Shown piece by piece: positions 1 through 11,471 of a stretch of 64,000 nt of DNA. Made by a program: the position numbers and the translations under genes. The stretch spans positions 95,554,881 through 95,618,880 of the forward strand of contig NC_039358.1 in assembly GCF_003573695.1 (NCBI RefSeq). Reading direction: 5' to 3'. The notes beneath the pieces were generated by a model, which ran no database searches, was not told the origin of the DNA, and was given only the letters and a program-made list of their open reading frames with translations. Numbering within the stretch: position 1 is the first letter of the stretch; every line of letters starts with the position of its first letter. The DNA is from Papaver somniferum (lineage: Eukaryota; Streptophyta; Magnoliopsida; Ranunculales; Papaveraceae).

Positions 1-1322
1 GCTTGTGGCATTGCTGGCGTATTTGAAGCAACACGATTGGTAGGGCTATTGTTGAGCCGCATGTGAACCTGACCACACCTTGCCAGTTGCTTGAAATCAG
101 ATCTTGGTCGGTCGATTCGGCTAGCGAAGTTGGACGGCCGAGATTGCTTTGTGGCAGTTATTTGGTCGACCTTGAGTTTTTGAAGCCGTGTGGCCAACCT
201 TCTTTGAGCGAACAGTTTTAGGTGTTAGCTGCAGGCTGGGAGTAATTCGATTGGCCAGGTCTGAAGGCAAGCCGCCGGTGAGCATACTGGCACTTCATTG
301 AGTAATTGGTTTGAGACTCTGCGTGTAGGTTGGGAGAGCTCCGATTGTCCGAAGTATTAGTGGTCCCACCAGTGTATGTGATGGTGCTTGTCTGGTCGTG
401 TCAGGAGGCAGCCAAGTTTGACAAATCTGTCAGCCAAAATGTAAGGCCGCGATTGTTTTAAGGCTGACGTGGGCAGCCTATATTCGATTCCTTAAGGAAT
501 TAGGTGTGTCGACCAACCAACTTCCAACTTTTATTAAAAGTGTAGGCTGCGCTTTTGGAGCAATTCGATGGGAAAGAGGGTCTAGCAAGCAGTGATCTGG
601 GGTGTGGCCGGTCGGCCACGGGCAGCGCCTGCTAGGGCAAATCGGCCGACCAAGTGGCGTGGTCGCGCCTCCTTTTGCTGCTGCTTTTATTTGCCACAAT
701 TCCTCTTTATTTATTGTTTTCCAATTTTTTAATAGGATCTTGCTCCTACTAGCTCCATGATGGATCAATTTCCTAGTTTGCCTAGGTTTGGTATCGACCA
801 ATAGGGTTCGAGATATTACGCAGGCCGCAAAAACCTAATTTTTGCAAATTGATAGAATTAGGTTAGGATAATTGAATTTTGTGAGCTGCCTCAAAATCAA
901 TTAATTTTGGTGAATTTTGCGCATTAATACAAAATCACTAATTTTATCTCAGAGGGAAGCATAACTTTGCGTGCCTCTGATTGAGTACTTCTGTGCACAT
1001 CTTAATCCGGACAGTCTTCGGGAAATTCATGCTACTCAGCTGCGAGCGAACATTAATTATCATGTCATGTCAACATCAAGAGTTCGGCTGGGGAACATGG
1101 CATAGAATAAATACTCGACAGGCCATGCATTAGTGAGTAGTGCAGGTGAAGTGAAATTTATAGAATATTTGGGATTGTTGTTGCACGCACCATTCTGGAT
1201 AAATTATATATATATATAAATATACTGAATTGCTCAATACATATATAGGTAAATAGTCCTCGGCACTCATTAGTTTTAAATCGATTTATTTCTTTGCAGA
1301 ATGACGACACATTAAATACATG
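1..1322 (-). repeat. Left part of an older Tat-type Ty3/gypsy LTR, split by element 1
   Basis: No gene is visible. The sequence has the style of the LTRs at 1323-3651 and 7522-9851 (GC-rich blocks with GGTCGG/GGCCGA in AT-rich DNA). Its last bases before element 1 (TTTCTTTGCAGAATGACG) match the region just before the LTR 3' end, CCTTTGCAGGATGTTAGCG. The missing last 40 bases of this LTR lie on the other side of element 1 at 9857-9897 and end in CCATCAACA. So this is one older LTR into whose 3' part element 1 inserted; the left end is outside the window. A TA microsatellite lies near 1204. Strand is assigned by similarity to the minus-strand Tat elements. Confidence 0.7.
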
Positions 1323-3651
1323 TGTTTATGGGTGAAAACTATTCCTGCCGAATTTGGTAATTTGGGGTGTGTGGATGAGGAATGAATCTAAACCCTAAAC
1401 AAATGCACTGCACGAGAGTGCTTTGTGATTCGAGAAATCAATTTGTACAATTCTGGCATAAACCAAGAAATGGCCGTTCAAAACTTGCTTCGGTCACAAA
1501 GTGAAGGAGATGGGGTTGATCTTAGGGACGGAAGCGAAGAAGGTGCTGAGATTGTGAAGGTGTTGGCTATGTATGACTTGTATCAGAAAGCTGAAATGGC
1601 TTGCAGAATGTAAGCTATCAGTTCCGGTGTTTGAATACGGTTGTATCAACACTTGCTTCTGTTGTCTTGTCTTGTTTGAAAATAGGGAGGAGAACCTATT
1701 TATACAAGTCATTGAGCCTAACCCACGTCTCTCATGGGAAGTGGAGTGATGGAGTAGTGGAGCTGCGTGTGTTAGTGTTACACGATCATTCTTGCCCACT
1801 TCTCCCATCATCACTAACCGTCCATGACTTCCTGACACGTTCTTGTGATGGCGCGTTGTGCGCTGCACGCTGTAAACTGCCAGACGAATACCCCAATATG
1901 TATCCCCCAGTTTGTGACATGATTGATGTCTCGAATGTGCGGATCGTGGGACCCACAAAAGGTAGCATGCAATGCTAGGTTAAATAACTAAGTTATTTGG
2001 GAATTTGATACTTGTAAAATATCACATGAATTCTATGCATGTAATGCATCAAATATATTCAGCATGTATGGAGCATCGTTGTTGAGCATATTAAAATAAC
2101 ATCATGTTTAGCCTACTTCATGTGATGGTTTGGAGTCTGTGCAAGCAAGTCCTCTCTTGGCTGACCACATAGTGTGGTAGAGTGGCGGATGGTAATCACC
2201 ACGACACCTCATTAACCAACTAACTCCTGACCAGGGCTGTATAACCAAGCAAGTGAAGTTGAACGGACGAGATGATCTTTGAGACACTCATATGCGACCG
2301 TTAGTGGAATTAGGGTTTATGAAGTGGTGCGCAAGCATCACTCTTCAGCTTGGTTGAATCCAAGCTTGGGACACGATTTTGGCAAGGCCGATTGGGCATG
2401 CGTGTAGACGGCATGCCGGTGTACATGCCCATACCTCATTGTCTCGTGAAAGTGTAATCTAGATCGCTCAATTTTTCCGGAAAAGAGGAGCGGCTAGGAT
2501 TGATTTGCGATAGAGATTTCGTGCCGCAAAGGCCGCGCGTCATGCCAACTTTGGGCGCGCGTTTCAAGGCGACCAAGCCTGGTCGGTCTTGGCCGATTAG
2601 TCTGGTGTGCAGAAGAAGGGCTGGTGTACACGCCTGTATTTAATTGTCCTATAGAAACGTGATCTAAGCCACTCAATTTGTCCGGCAAAGTTGAGTGGTC
2701 GAGATTAGTTTGCAATTGGGTGGTGTAACCACGCCTAGTTTGGGCGTGCGAATCGAGGCATCCAGGCATGATATGCCTTGGCCGATCGGGTGTGGAGATA
2801 GATGGGCCCACGGTGATCATGTTGATGCGCACAGGACCTGACTAGTCTATTCCTGGACCCTTCATTCGTGCAGGAGAAAATGGACGCTCGTGATGTTCAA
2901 ACCCTAATTAGGGTTTCACCGGCCGCGGTCATGCCTTGTTTGGGCGCACGAACTGGAACGACCAACTATAGTTGGTCCTGACCGATCGGTCATGTATGTA
3001 GGAGGTCCCACGGTGATTGTGTTGATATGCTCTGGGCCCTTTGAATCTACATCTACACCCTCCATCTATGCCTGCGAAGATGGATGGTTGAGACTGCTTT
3101 GCGACACATGTAATGTGTCGCAGACCCTATATTAGGATTTCACGTCCGCGCTGCTTTGGCAGGACAATTTGGCAAGCCATGCTACCCTTTAGGGGAGGCT
3201 GACCATGCGAGGCCCGCATTGGGTTGGTGGTGAATACTCCAATACCTGCCTGGGGGTTATGGATCCGATCTAAGCCATCCAATCATGCTGGTGAAGTTGG
3301 ATGGTCGTGATCGTTTCTGAGACTGATACAGACAGTCCAAATGCTCGATCGGGCTAGTATAACACTCCGAGAGTTATATCCTGTACGGTTATTTCGTACA
3401 TGCCTCCTTATTTAATGCTTGGAGATTCGTGTTGCTCTGCTGAGAGCGATCACTCAGTCGTCATGCCGCACCAATAATGAGAATGGAGTAGTACAGGAAA
3501 TACAAGGCTGGTCATGCATTAATTGGTACTGCTATAAGTTTATAGTGAAGAAGTATTCTCCACTTTATCAGTGGCTTTATCCTTTGCAGGATGTTAGCGC
3601 ATAGTTTTGGCTTTTACAATTTTAGCCTTAAATGAAAATCCACCATTAACA
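1323..3651 (-). repeat. 3' LTR of Tat element 1
   Basis: Nearly identical to 7522-9851 along its full length (shared start TGTTTATGGGTGAAAAC, shared end with TCCACCATTAACA). Small substitutions and one-base indels separate the copies, so insertion is not very recent. It holds no gene; short ORFs inside it recur in the other copy only because the DNA does. Several GC-rich blocks around GGCCGATCGG lie in its centre. Confidence 0.9.
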
Positions 3652-3667
3652 TTAAGTCCCCTTCCTA
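3652..3667 (-). other. Polypurine tract of Tat element 1
   Basis: On the minus strand the bases next to the 3' LTR read AGGAAGGGGACTTAA and then TGTTAATGG. Element 2 has the matching AGCAGGGGACTTAA in the same place, so the shared core is GGGGACTTAA. This is where plus-strand DNA synthesis would be primed. Confidence 0.75.
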
Positions 3668-3959
3668 ACACATAATGGTTACACTATTGTGGGGTAGGCA
3701 TGAGATTGTGACAAATTTTTATAAGGAAATGACTAAGTTAAAGTAAATACGCATTTACCGCATTGATAGACATCGCCAGGTGGAGCTGGTTAAATTAGGG
3801 TTTGGGAGAAAAGCACGACTCGGTCGGCGTCGAGACCTCCAGATAAGCTCTGCTGTAGCTGATTTGGTCTTCCTTTAGGGTTTCCTTCAACATGTATGCG
3901 GGGTTTAAAAATCGTTATTCATTGATAGGCTTTTCTTGCAGAAACTCTATCTCTTTGAC

Positions 3960-4769
3960 ATGTCGAACAGCAGCAGATCATCTTCTTCATATCACCCAGG
4001 ATCTTCTGTTAAACGCGTACGCCCATCTGAGGTTCAGGATGAACAGCTTTGCGATGACTCTCATGTTCGTGTTCGCCGGAAGACCGTACCAGTTCGCTCC
4101 TCCTCTTTTTTGCAGAGACGCCCATGTGTGACAGTGGTCGAGGATGATGATTTGACCAGTCCCCTTCCTTAAAATTCGAATACGCCCACTCATGCGGATC
4201 TCGACGATGTCGATCTAGGTATCTCGTCTTACGAATACCCCAACGCAGGTCTTCCATTCGATATTCACATGAAATGTCTGTCTTCTAGCTATCGAACCAT
4301 CGGCGGATTCTTGGTGCGGAAGGAGTTCGTACCCTTATACACAAAAGTATGAAAGAGGCATGGCCATATTGCAACCAGGAATGTAGTTCAACACTGTGCA
4401 TCTGCTTTGGTTACCACGGTAAACTGCCTTCTTCCCCTGATTGCTGAGATGGAGGGTATCTCCATCCGTAACGTTGTCGAATCAAAATTTGAAGAGTGGG
4501 AGAACATGGTGTCTACCTGTGAATCGATGGAATTCAATGTGGGTTGGCTACATCAGCGTCTTGACATCATCAAGGTTGATCGAGCCGGCATCCTTGCGAA
4601 CGTAGTTCCTGCTGCAAAGGCTATCTTGGAAGAAGAAAAGGCTCTGGCTGCTGAATCGGAGAACGTGGAGCAGGAAGTACAGAACTTGAAGAATAGGATA
4701 GAGAGATATCAAGCTAGACTGAAGATGATGCTCTCAAGGAATCGTAATCTGTTAGATGGCCTCTTCTAA
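3960..4769 (+). pseudogene. Antisense gene of Tat element 1, coiled-coil protein of unknown function
   Basis: One reading frame runs from ATG 3960 to TAA 4767-4769 (269 codons) with two in-frame stops, TAA at 4170 and TGA at 4350. The start lies 20 bases after a possible intron acceptor (TTTTCTTGCAG). The N-terminus is Ser-rich (MSNSSRSSSS), then basic, then acidic. The C-terminal third contains RNVVESKFEEWENM and FNVGWLHQRLDII, followed by a long Glu/Lys heptad-like stretch that looks like a coiled coil. The part from about codon 90 matches the product at 52931-53610 of element 2 in the same order: YEYPNA/HEYPSA, a GGF motif, HGHI/YGHI, FNVGWLHQRLD/FNLKWLRQKID. It lies between the PPT and integrase of a minus-strand element, so it is antisense to gag-pol. 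Extra ORFs in this position are known for Tat-lineage elements; the function of this one is unknown. Confidence 0.75.
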
Positions 4770-4969
4770 GCCGCATTCAACTGTATTTTCTCATTATTAA
4801 CGACGTTCATGTCAAAAGGTTTTGAACATCTTTGCGGAATAAATTGTACTGATTTTTGATTGATGAAACAGGTTTTTTCATTAAAGCATCTCTGAATAAA
4901 TTGATAATTCAAACATGTAATGAAAATAAATGTCTGTGTTGTTGTGTCATGAGACAGAGCGGACAATGA
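4770..4969. other. Spacer between two convergent genes
   Basis: About 200 AT-rich bases between the stop of the plus-strand antisense gene and the stop of the minus-strand integrase. No gene is seen. It would have to hold the 3' ends of both transcripts. Confidence 0.5.
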
Positions 4970-6152
4970 TCAAGCATGATATGCCTTGAGACATTTTCCG
5001 TTGATGACTATCTCTAGCTTGCCTCCGTCCACTTTAATGATCTTGTAGTATCCGGTACTGTAAGACTTGGTGATCGTATAAGGACCTTCCCATTTCGGTG
5101 AGAATTTCGGTGCGGACGTGTCTTGCTGGATGTGTTTGGCCGTTTTCAAGACCAAATACCCCACTTTGAAAACACGTGGTTTCACAGTTTTGTTGTATGC
5201 CCTGGAAATTCTATTCTTGTACACGTGAGTGTGTTCGTCTGCTTTGCTTCTTCTGAAATCCAGAGTGTCTAACTCCGCTACTCTAGAGTTGGATGCTTCA
5301 GCCTCATTCCAGTGGACCCCGGTTGCTGCTGCAATCCTGGCTGATGGGATTTTGATCTCTGCTGGGAGAATTGCGTCTGCGCCATAAACAAGTGAGTATG
5401 GAGAAACTCCAATGGAGCTTCTGGGTGACGTTCGATATGCCCATAACGCCATTGGAAACTGGTCATGGCATTCTCTAGGATTGTCATGCACTGTTCGACT
5501 GATGATCCGGATCAGTGTCTTGTTGGTACTCTCAGCTTGTCCGTTTCCTTGAGGATAATAGATAGTGGAGAAAAGACCTGTTTAATTCCATACTCTTCAA
5601 GTAACTCTCGTACCTGTTTGGTTGCGAAGGGAGTGTTGTTATCAGTGCTGATATGATTTGGCACACCGAAGCGACAAATGATATGTTCTTTAATGAAATC
5701 CGCAATCGTTGCTTTTGTAATCCCTCGTAGAGGAATGGCTTCTACCCATTTAGTGAAGTATTCTGTCGCGGTTATGATGTACTCGTGCTGCTTTGATGAC
5801 GACGGATTGATTTTCCCGATAATGTCCAGTCCCCAGCTGTAAAATGGCCATGGACTGCTTATCGAGTGTAAAGGGGTGGAAGGAGTGTGAACAAGGTTCC
5901 CATGAATTTGAAATTTGTGGCAGCTTTGAACGAAATCGGATGCGTCATCCTCCATGGTCGGCCAATAGTATTTCTCGTGTATCTGGAGAAACAGTTTCCT
6001 CTTCCCTTGATGTTCCCCTTCGTGCGTTTCCTTCAACATGATTGGGATTTCTACCCTAGCCAGGCATCACAATAGATTACCTCCGAAGCTCTTGTGATAC
6101 AGGATCCCTACGTGAAATACGAACCGCTTGGCTCTTTGCTTTATCTTGACAT
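4970..6152 (-). pseudogene. Integrase of Tat element 1, broken
   Basis: Read on the minus strand: an N-terminal segment ending in GILYHKSFGG, an in-frame TGA just before CLARVEIPIM, then the zinc-binding region (THEGEHQGKRKLFLQ, YYWPTM, CHKFQIHGN). The second Cys of the CxxC pair is Phe, and a few residues are missing between the two His. The catalytic core follows with WGLDIIG and STDNNTPF, carrying the first two acidic residues. A frameshift near 5550 precedes YYPQGNGQAES, which carries the third. The C-terminal part (4970-5491) has the conserved WAYRTSPRSS, SPYSLVYGADA and FSPKWEGPY. This is the Tat/Athila-type integrase that inserts cDNA into host DNA. No chromodomain is visible. It lies directly after the protease because RT and RNase H are deleted. 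Confidence 0.88.
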
Positions 6153-6286
6153 CATCCTTTTGATTAGTGGGAGTTGGTGCCATCTTGTAACTGTCGCGGA
6201 ACGTCCATTACTTCTTCTTGCGGCCCATCGTTCTTGAAGCACTCATCTGGGCGGAGAGACTGGGTGCCAGTCTCTCCTGCTAATTG

Positions 6287-7450
6287 CTAACAACGGCGTC
6301 GGTATATTATTTTCCCCTTCTGATCACGGCTTGCCTCGAAAGTTCGTTCCCTCTTGGTGTGAACGTGGGTTGAAGCTTCACCGGATAAAGATGGACGCCT
6401 CATCAGCAAAGCTGCGTCGTGGTGCTTAGCCCTTAGTGATGCAAGTCGGTGTTCTTCCTGAACTGAAGCCCACGTGGGTAGTTGGGTGCACATGACTTTG
6501 TCTGATCTTCCCTGCGGAGTTTCCTTTGGATCGAAAAGTTCCACTCCGCATATTGGTACGTACGGAGATAATGATGCAGGAATACGGATGAATTCCTCAT
6601 TTAACATGGTCTTTAGGCACCGATGATACGTTGAAGGGATGACATTATTGTCATAAAGCCACGGTCTCCCTAGTATCATATGATAGCCCAGATCCTTCTA
6701 TATGACTTCAAATTTCACTTTTGATTGAACATGCCCTACTGATAAATTCAGATTGACATACCCGTATGTACTGGTCTGGTTTCCTTCGAAGTCTGTCATT
6801 GTGGTGGGCTGTCGTACGAACTTGCATGGGCGAACCTTAGCTGTCCTGAGAGTCTTGAGAGTAATCACATTCGAAGATGCTTTTGTGTCGATGAGGGCCC
6901 TTCTGAACTCTGAACCCTTGATGTGTGCGGTAACATGGAGGGCTCGGTTGTGACCTTCTTCTGCCATCATATCTTCTTCTGTAAATGTAACATTATTTAC
7001 AGATGTTTCCGATGCGCTTAGGACCTCTGGACGTGAAGGATCCAGGTGTACTTCCAGGGCTATCTGGTTAATTGCAGCAAACGTCTCCGCCCGCTGATTC
7101 TTGGAGAGGTGTAAAAGTTCACACAAACTTTTCACTAGAGATGCCGCTTCCTGATCCACTGGTCTCTGGTTCGTAGTAAAGCTGTTGATTTGAGAGGGAC
7201 CAGTCCCCGGTGTGGAAGCCTCTAGAACGCTCATCTCTGATGTGATCTTGACGAGGAGGTCAAGTATGCCATTTATCGCTTCCTTGATCAGCTCCCTGTT
7301 CTTCATGTGAATCTCATGTACCCGCGCTAGTTCACTCAACGTTGGAAGTCTCCTGATTATACTGTCAGGTAGGCCGTTGGGAGGAGGGGTATCTCCGTTG
7401 GAGGAATCACCAGGATTTGATGCCGTTGAGGCGGTCCTAAGACCAACCAT
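6287..7450 (-). pseudogene. Gag N-terminus fused to aspartic protease of Tat element 1
   Basis: One minus-strand frame runs from ATG 7450 to 6287 (388 codons) with a single in-frame TAG at 6698-6700. It begins MVGLR, the same start as the gag of element 2. The first 100 residues hold an amphipathic segment (ELIKEAINGILDLLVKI). The middle and end of gag with any zinc knuckle are absent, so a deletion has joined gag to the region before the protease. The protease shows RRALIDTKASSNVI, where the catalytic DTG is DTK, then FEGNQTSTYGY and, after the stop, GYHMILGRPWLYDNNVIPST, the conserved C-terminal end. Retropepsins of this type cut Gag-Pol; with Lys in place of Gly and an internal stop this copy is probably dead. 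Confidence 0.85.
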
Positions 7451-7502
7451 TTGAAACCGATCGAATGGTATTGAAAAAAAATTTACAACTGAGTGATTAG
7501 CC

Positions 7503-7520
7503 TCCCGCTGTGGTCGCCAA
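7503..7520 (-). other. Primer binding site of Tat element 1
   Basis: On the minus strand TTGGCGACCACAGCGGG follows the 5' LTR with a gap of one base. Element 2 has ATTGGCGACCACAGTGGG at the same place. The TGGCGAC start resembles the PBS of other Tat/Ogre elements; which tRNA primes it was not checked. Confidence 0.75.
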
Positions 7521-7521
7521 T

Positions 7522-9851
7522 TGTTTATGGGTGAAAACTATTCCTGCCGAATTTGGTAATTTGGGGTGTGTGGATGAGGAATAAATCTAAACCCTAAACA
7601 AATGCACTGCACGGGAGTGCTTTGTGATTCGAGAAATCAATCTGTACAATTCTGCCTAAACCAAGAAATGGCCGTTCAAGACTTGCTTCGGTCACAAAGT
7701 GAAGGAGATGGGGTTGATCTTAGGGACGGAAGCGAAGAAGGTGTTGAGATTGTGAAGGTGTTGGCTATGTATGAATTGTATCAGAAAGCTGAACAAGATT
7801 GCAGAATGTAAGCTATCAGTTCCGGTGTTTGAATATGGTTGTATCAACACTTGCTTCTGTTGTCTTGTTTAAAAATAGGGAGGAGAACCTATTTATACAA
7901 GTCATTGAGCCTAACCCACGTCTCTCATGGGAAGTGGAGAAAGTGGAATGATGGAGTAGTGGAGTTGCGTGTGTTAGCGTTACACGATCATTCTTGACCA
8001 CTTCTCCCATCATCACTAACCGTCCATGACTTCCTGACACGTTCTTGTGATGGCGCGTTGTGAGCTGCACGCTGTAAACCGCCAGACCAATACCCAAGTA
8101 TGTATCCCCCAGTTTGTGACATGATTGATGTCTCGAATGTGCGGATCGTGGGACCCACGAAAGGTAGCATGTAATGCTAGGTTAAATAACTAAGTTATTT
8201 GGGAATTTGATACTTGTAAAATATCACGTGAATTCTATGCATGTAATGCATCGAATATATTCAGCATGTATGAAGCATCGATGTTGAGCGTCTTAAAATA
8301 GCATCATGTCCAGCCTACTTCATGTGATGGTTTGGAGGCTGCAAGCAAGTCCTCTCTTGGCTGACCACATGGTGTGGTAGAGTGGCGGATGGTAATCACC
8401 ACGACACCTCATTAACCAACTAACTCCTGACCAGGGCTGTATAACCAAGAAGGTGAAGTTGAACGGACGAGATGATATTTGAGACACTCATCTGCGACCG
8501 TTAGTGGAATTAGGGTTTATGAAGAGGTGCGCAAGCATCACTCTTCAGCTTGGTCGAATCCAAGCTTGGTACACGATTTTGGCAAGGCCGATTGGGCATG
8601 CGTGTAGACGGCATGCCGGTGTACATGCATATACCTCATTGTCTCGTGAAAGTGTAATCTAGATCGCTCAATTTGTCCGGCAAAGATGAGCTGCTAGGAT
8701 TGATTTGCGACAGAGATTTCGTGCCGAAAAGGTCGCGCGTCATGCCAACTTTGGGCGCGCGTTTCGAGACGACCAAGCCTGGTCGGTCTTGGCCGATTAG
8801 TCTTGTGTGCAAACGACGGGCTGGTGTACACGCCTGTATTTCATTGTCCCATAGAAACGTGATCTAAGCCACTCAATTTGTCCGGCAAAGTTGAGTAGTC
8901 GAGATTAGTTTGCAATTGGGAGGTGTAACCACGCCTAGTTTGGGCGTGCGAATCGAGGCAACCAGGCATGATATGCCTTCGCTGATCGGGTGTGGAGATA
9001 GATAGGCCAACGGTGATCATGTTGATGCGCACCGGACCTTCCTAGTCTATTCCTGGACCATTCATTCGTGCAGGAGAAAATGGACGCTCGTGATGTTCAA
9101 ACTTTAATTAGGGTTTCACCGGCCGCACGTCATGCCTTGTTTGGGCGCACGAACTGGAACGACCAACTATAGTTGGTCCTGACCAATCGGTCATGTATGT
9201 AGGCGGGCCCACGGTGATTGTGTTGATATGCTCTGGGCCCTTTGAATCTACATCTACACCCTCCATATATGCCTGCGAAGATGGATGGTTGAGACTACTT
9301 TGCGACACATGTAATGTGCCGCAGACCCTAAATTAGGGTTTCACGTCCGCGCTGGTTTGGCTGGACGATTTGGCAAGCCATGCTACCCTTTTAGGGAGCC
9401 CGAACATGCGGGCCCGCATTGGGTCGGTGGTGAATACTCCAATACCTGCCTGGGGGTTATGAATCCGAACTAAGCCATCCAATCATGCTGGCGAAGTTGG
9501 ATGGTCGTGATCGTTTCTGAGACTGATACGGACAGTCCAGATGCTCGATCGGGCTAGTATAACACTCCGAGAGTTATAGCATGTATGGGTATTTCGTACA
9601 TGCCTCCTTATTTAATGCTTGGAGATTCGTGTTGCTCTGCTGAGAGCGATCACTCAGTCGTCATGCCGCACCAATAATGAGAATGGAGTAGTACAGGAAA
9701 TACAAGGCTGTTCATGCATTAATTGGTAATGCTATAAGTTTTTAATGAAGAAGTATTCTCCACTTTATCAGTGGCTTTATCCTTTGCAGGATGTTAGCGC
9801 ATAGTTTTGGCTTTTATAATTTTAGCCTTAAATGAAAATCCACCATCAACA
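7522..9851 (-). repeat. 5' LTR of Tat element 1
   Basis: Full-length partner of 1323-3651; begins TGTTTATGG and ends CCATCAACA. It holds no gene. The 5-mer after its right end, ACAGG, matches ACATG before the left LTR at four of five positions. Confidence 0.9.
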
Positions 9852-9856
9852 ACAGG

Positions 9857-9897
9857 GTCTTACAATTTTAGCCCTGAACTAAAAACCACCATCAACA
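9857..9897 (-). repeat. Right-hand stub of the older Tat-type LTR
   Basis: Forty-one bases (CTTACAATTTTAGCCCTGA ... CCATCAACA) repeat the last bases of the LTR just before them, but belong to the LTR whose other part is 1-1322. Directly after it the Sirevirus gag reading frame is entered in mid-protein, so this LTR marks where an older Tat element inserted into Sirevirus A. Confidence 0.75.
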
Positions 9898-10924
9898 ATC
9901 GTATTCGAAGGTAACACATCAGAAAGGGAAGCTAGACTTCAAACTCTCACATCTGATTGGGAAAACCTTCGAATGGATGACAATGATATTTTTGAAGACT
10001 TTCATATTAAACTCTCTGAGATAGTAAATGCTTCTTTCTCTCTTGGAAAGATTATTTCTGAAAAGGATATAGTGTGCAAAATTCTCAGATCATTGCCATC
10101 TAGATACGAATCTAAGAAGCATACAATCATAGAGGTAAATGATATTTCAACTCTCTCACGAAGTACACTTGTTGGGAAGTTTAAGATTTTTGATCATGAA
10201 TCACAATCTATTCAAGCTAAAGGAATACCTTTCAGAACTGAAAATTTTCCAAAAGCTCCGGTGGTGAAAAATAAATTGTTAGATGATTCTTATGAACTGA
10301 TTGCAGAAGATTCTGATGATGATGTAGAACAAACATTATCACTGATCACAAGACAGTTTCGAGATCTCTTAAATAAAAAAAAAGAGATTTGTAAAAGACG
10401 TTCATCAATCTTCTCGGCCCCATGGTCGAGTTCCAATCAAGAACAAAAAGGATCAAGAAGAAGATGATGAATATTAGCCACAATGCTTTAAGTGTGAGGG
10501 TTTTGGTCACGTGGCTAAAGACTGTTCTAATCTTAGGAAATAGACTGGAAGCAAGGCATTAGCTGCAACTCTAGACGAGACGTCTAATTCGTATAATTCC
10601 GAATAAGAGAAAACAACTAATATTGCACTAGTTTTTAATTTGATTCCCTCATGTTCCATTAGCGATTTAACCATTTTGAAAATGGGCATGTCTTCCGATA
10701 TTGAAAAATCATCTAATGGTGAAGGGAAAAATAAGACAAAGTGTAAAACTGTCTCAAGAACAAGGATTGCTAAGAAGTGCACATGCAATTCCAACCAATC
10801 TCAGGAAACTTCGTTAATTCGAGGTAAGAAGAGAAGTTATTTGAATCATACTTTACTAGATCGAGAACACCCTGTTTGTTCTCACTCCCATGATGAGAGA
10901 AAATCTCTTACTAATACCACCTAA
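9898..10924 (+). pseudogene. Gag of Sirevirus A (Ty1/copia), 5'-truncated and frameshifted
   Basis: The frame is open from the insertion point at 9898 to 10467 and reads VFEGNTSERE, LTSDWENLRMDDND, EDFHIKLSEIVN, ILRSLPSRYE and ISTLSRSTLVGKF, which are the conserved parts of copia-type gag (UBN2 family). A shift of frame follows, then CFKCEGFGHVAKDC at 10484-10525, a complete CX2CX4HX4C zinc knuckle that binds RNA in the particle. The same frame continues with two stops to 10924 through a basic, Ser-rich tail. The N-terminus is cut off by the Tat-type LTR on the left. No protease, integrase or RT follows, so pol is missing from this copy. Confidence 0.85.
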
Positions 10925-11111
10925 TCGGAATAAAATTACGTGTGTGAAGAAGCAAAAATGAAGGCACTTATGTGTAGATTATAGGAATAAAATCTTGTAA
11001 TTGAAAACATATTTTAAGATTTTCATATTTTTTGAAATATTATTATATTTTTGGTAGTATGAAAAATATAAAAAGATCTCTCTCATTCTCTGGTTATTCC
11101 TTGTTCAAACA

Positions 11112-11471
11112 ATGAGTCAGGATCCGATGTCTTCTCTTGCAAAGGTGTTTGATCTGAAAGATCTCTTTAAGAATAAGTCTGCGCCATCTCTTGATGCTAA
11201 GAAACCTGAGAGAAAGATCAAAAAGAGAGATTGACTTAGAAAGAAGGAAAAAGATAATATACTGAAGAAAGATCAGTGTATTGAGATATTGACACATTTT
11301 TGTGTCCAATCAAAGACAAAATTACATGTACTTGCAGAGTCCTTCACGAAAACATCACAACTGCAAGAAATTATGGTCAAGGAATAAGGTTATATTCTTG
11401 AAGAAATTCACAAACTCAAGACTGGAAGTAATAACCTTCCTTCCTCTAGTACTGATATGAAGGTTTAAGTT
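11112..11471 (+). pseudogene. Small second ORF of Sirevirus A, two in-frame stops
   Basis: A frame from ATG 11112 (MSQDPMSSLAKVFDLKDLF) to a TAA at about 11469 codes for roughly 119 residues with in-frame TGA near 11232 and TAA near 11385. It is charged, Lys/Glu-rich and largely helical in character. I do not recognise it. It sits where pol would be expected downstream of gag, so it may be a remnant of gag-pol rather than a separate gene. Confidence 0.35.

Larger units (their letters stand above)
1323..9851 (-). mobile_element. Tat element 1: Ty3/gypsy LTR retrotransposon, minus strand, internally deleted
   Basis: An 8.5 kb element with two LTRs of 2329 and 2330 bp bounded by TGTTTATGG...CCAT(T/C)AACA. 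Read on the minus strand the order is 5' LTR, PBS, gag N-terminus, protease, integrase, an antisense gene, PPT, 3' LTR. Order and integrase motifs fit the Tat/Ogre-like group. The whole RT-RNase H segment is absent between protease (ending near 6287) and integrase (starting near 6152), so it could not move on its own. Flanking 5-mers ACATG (1318-1322) and ACAGG (9852-9856) are a target-site duplication with one mismatch. It sits inside an older LTR of a related family. Confidence 0.88.

Noticed and set aside
478..801. 107-codon minus-strand ORF near the window start
   Set aside because: It lies in LTR sequence, has no homologue in the related LTRs and no recognisable domain.
1494..1978. Overlapping ORFs on both strands, also present at 7816-8170
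   Set aside because: They are repeated only because both are in the paired LTRs of element 1, and both strands are open by chance; no domain.
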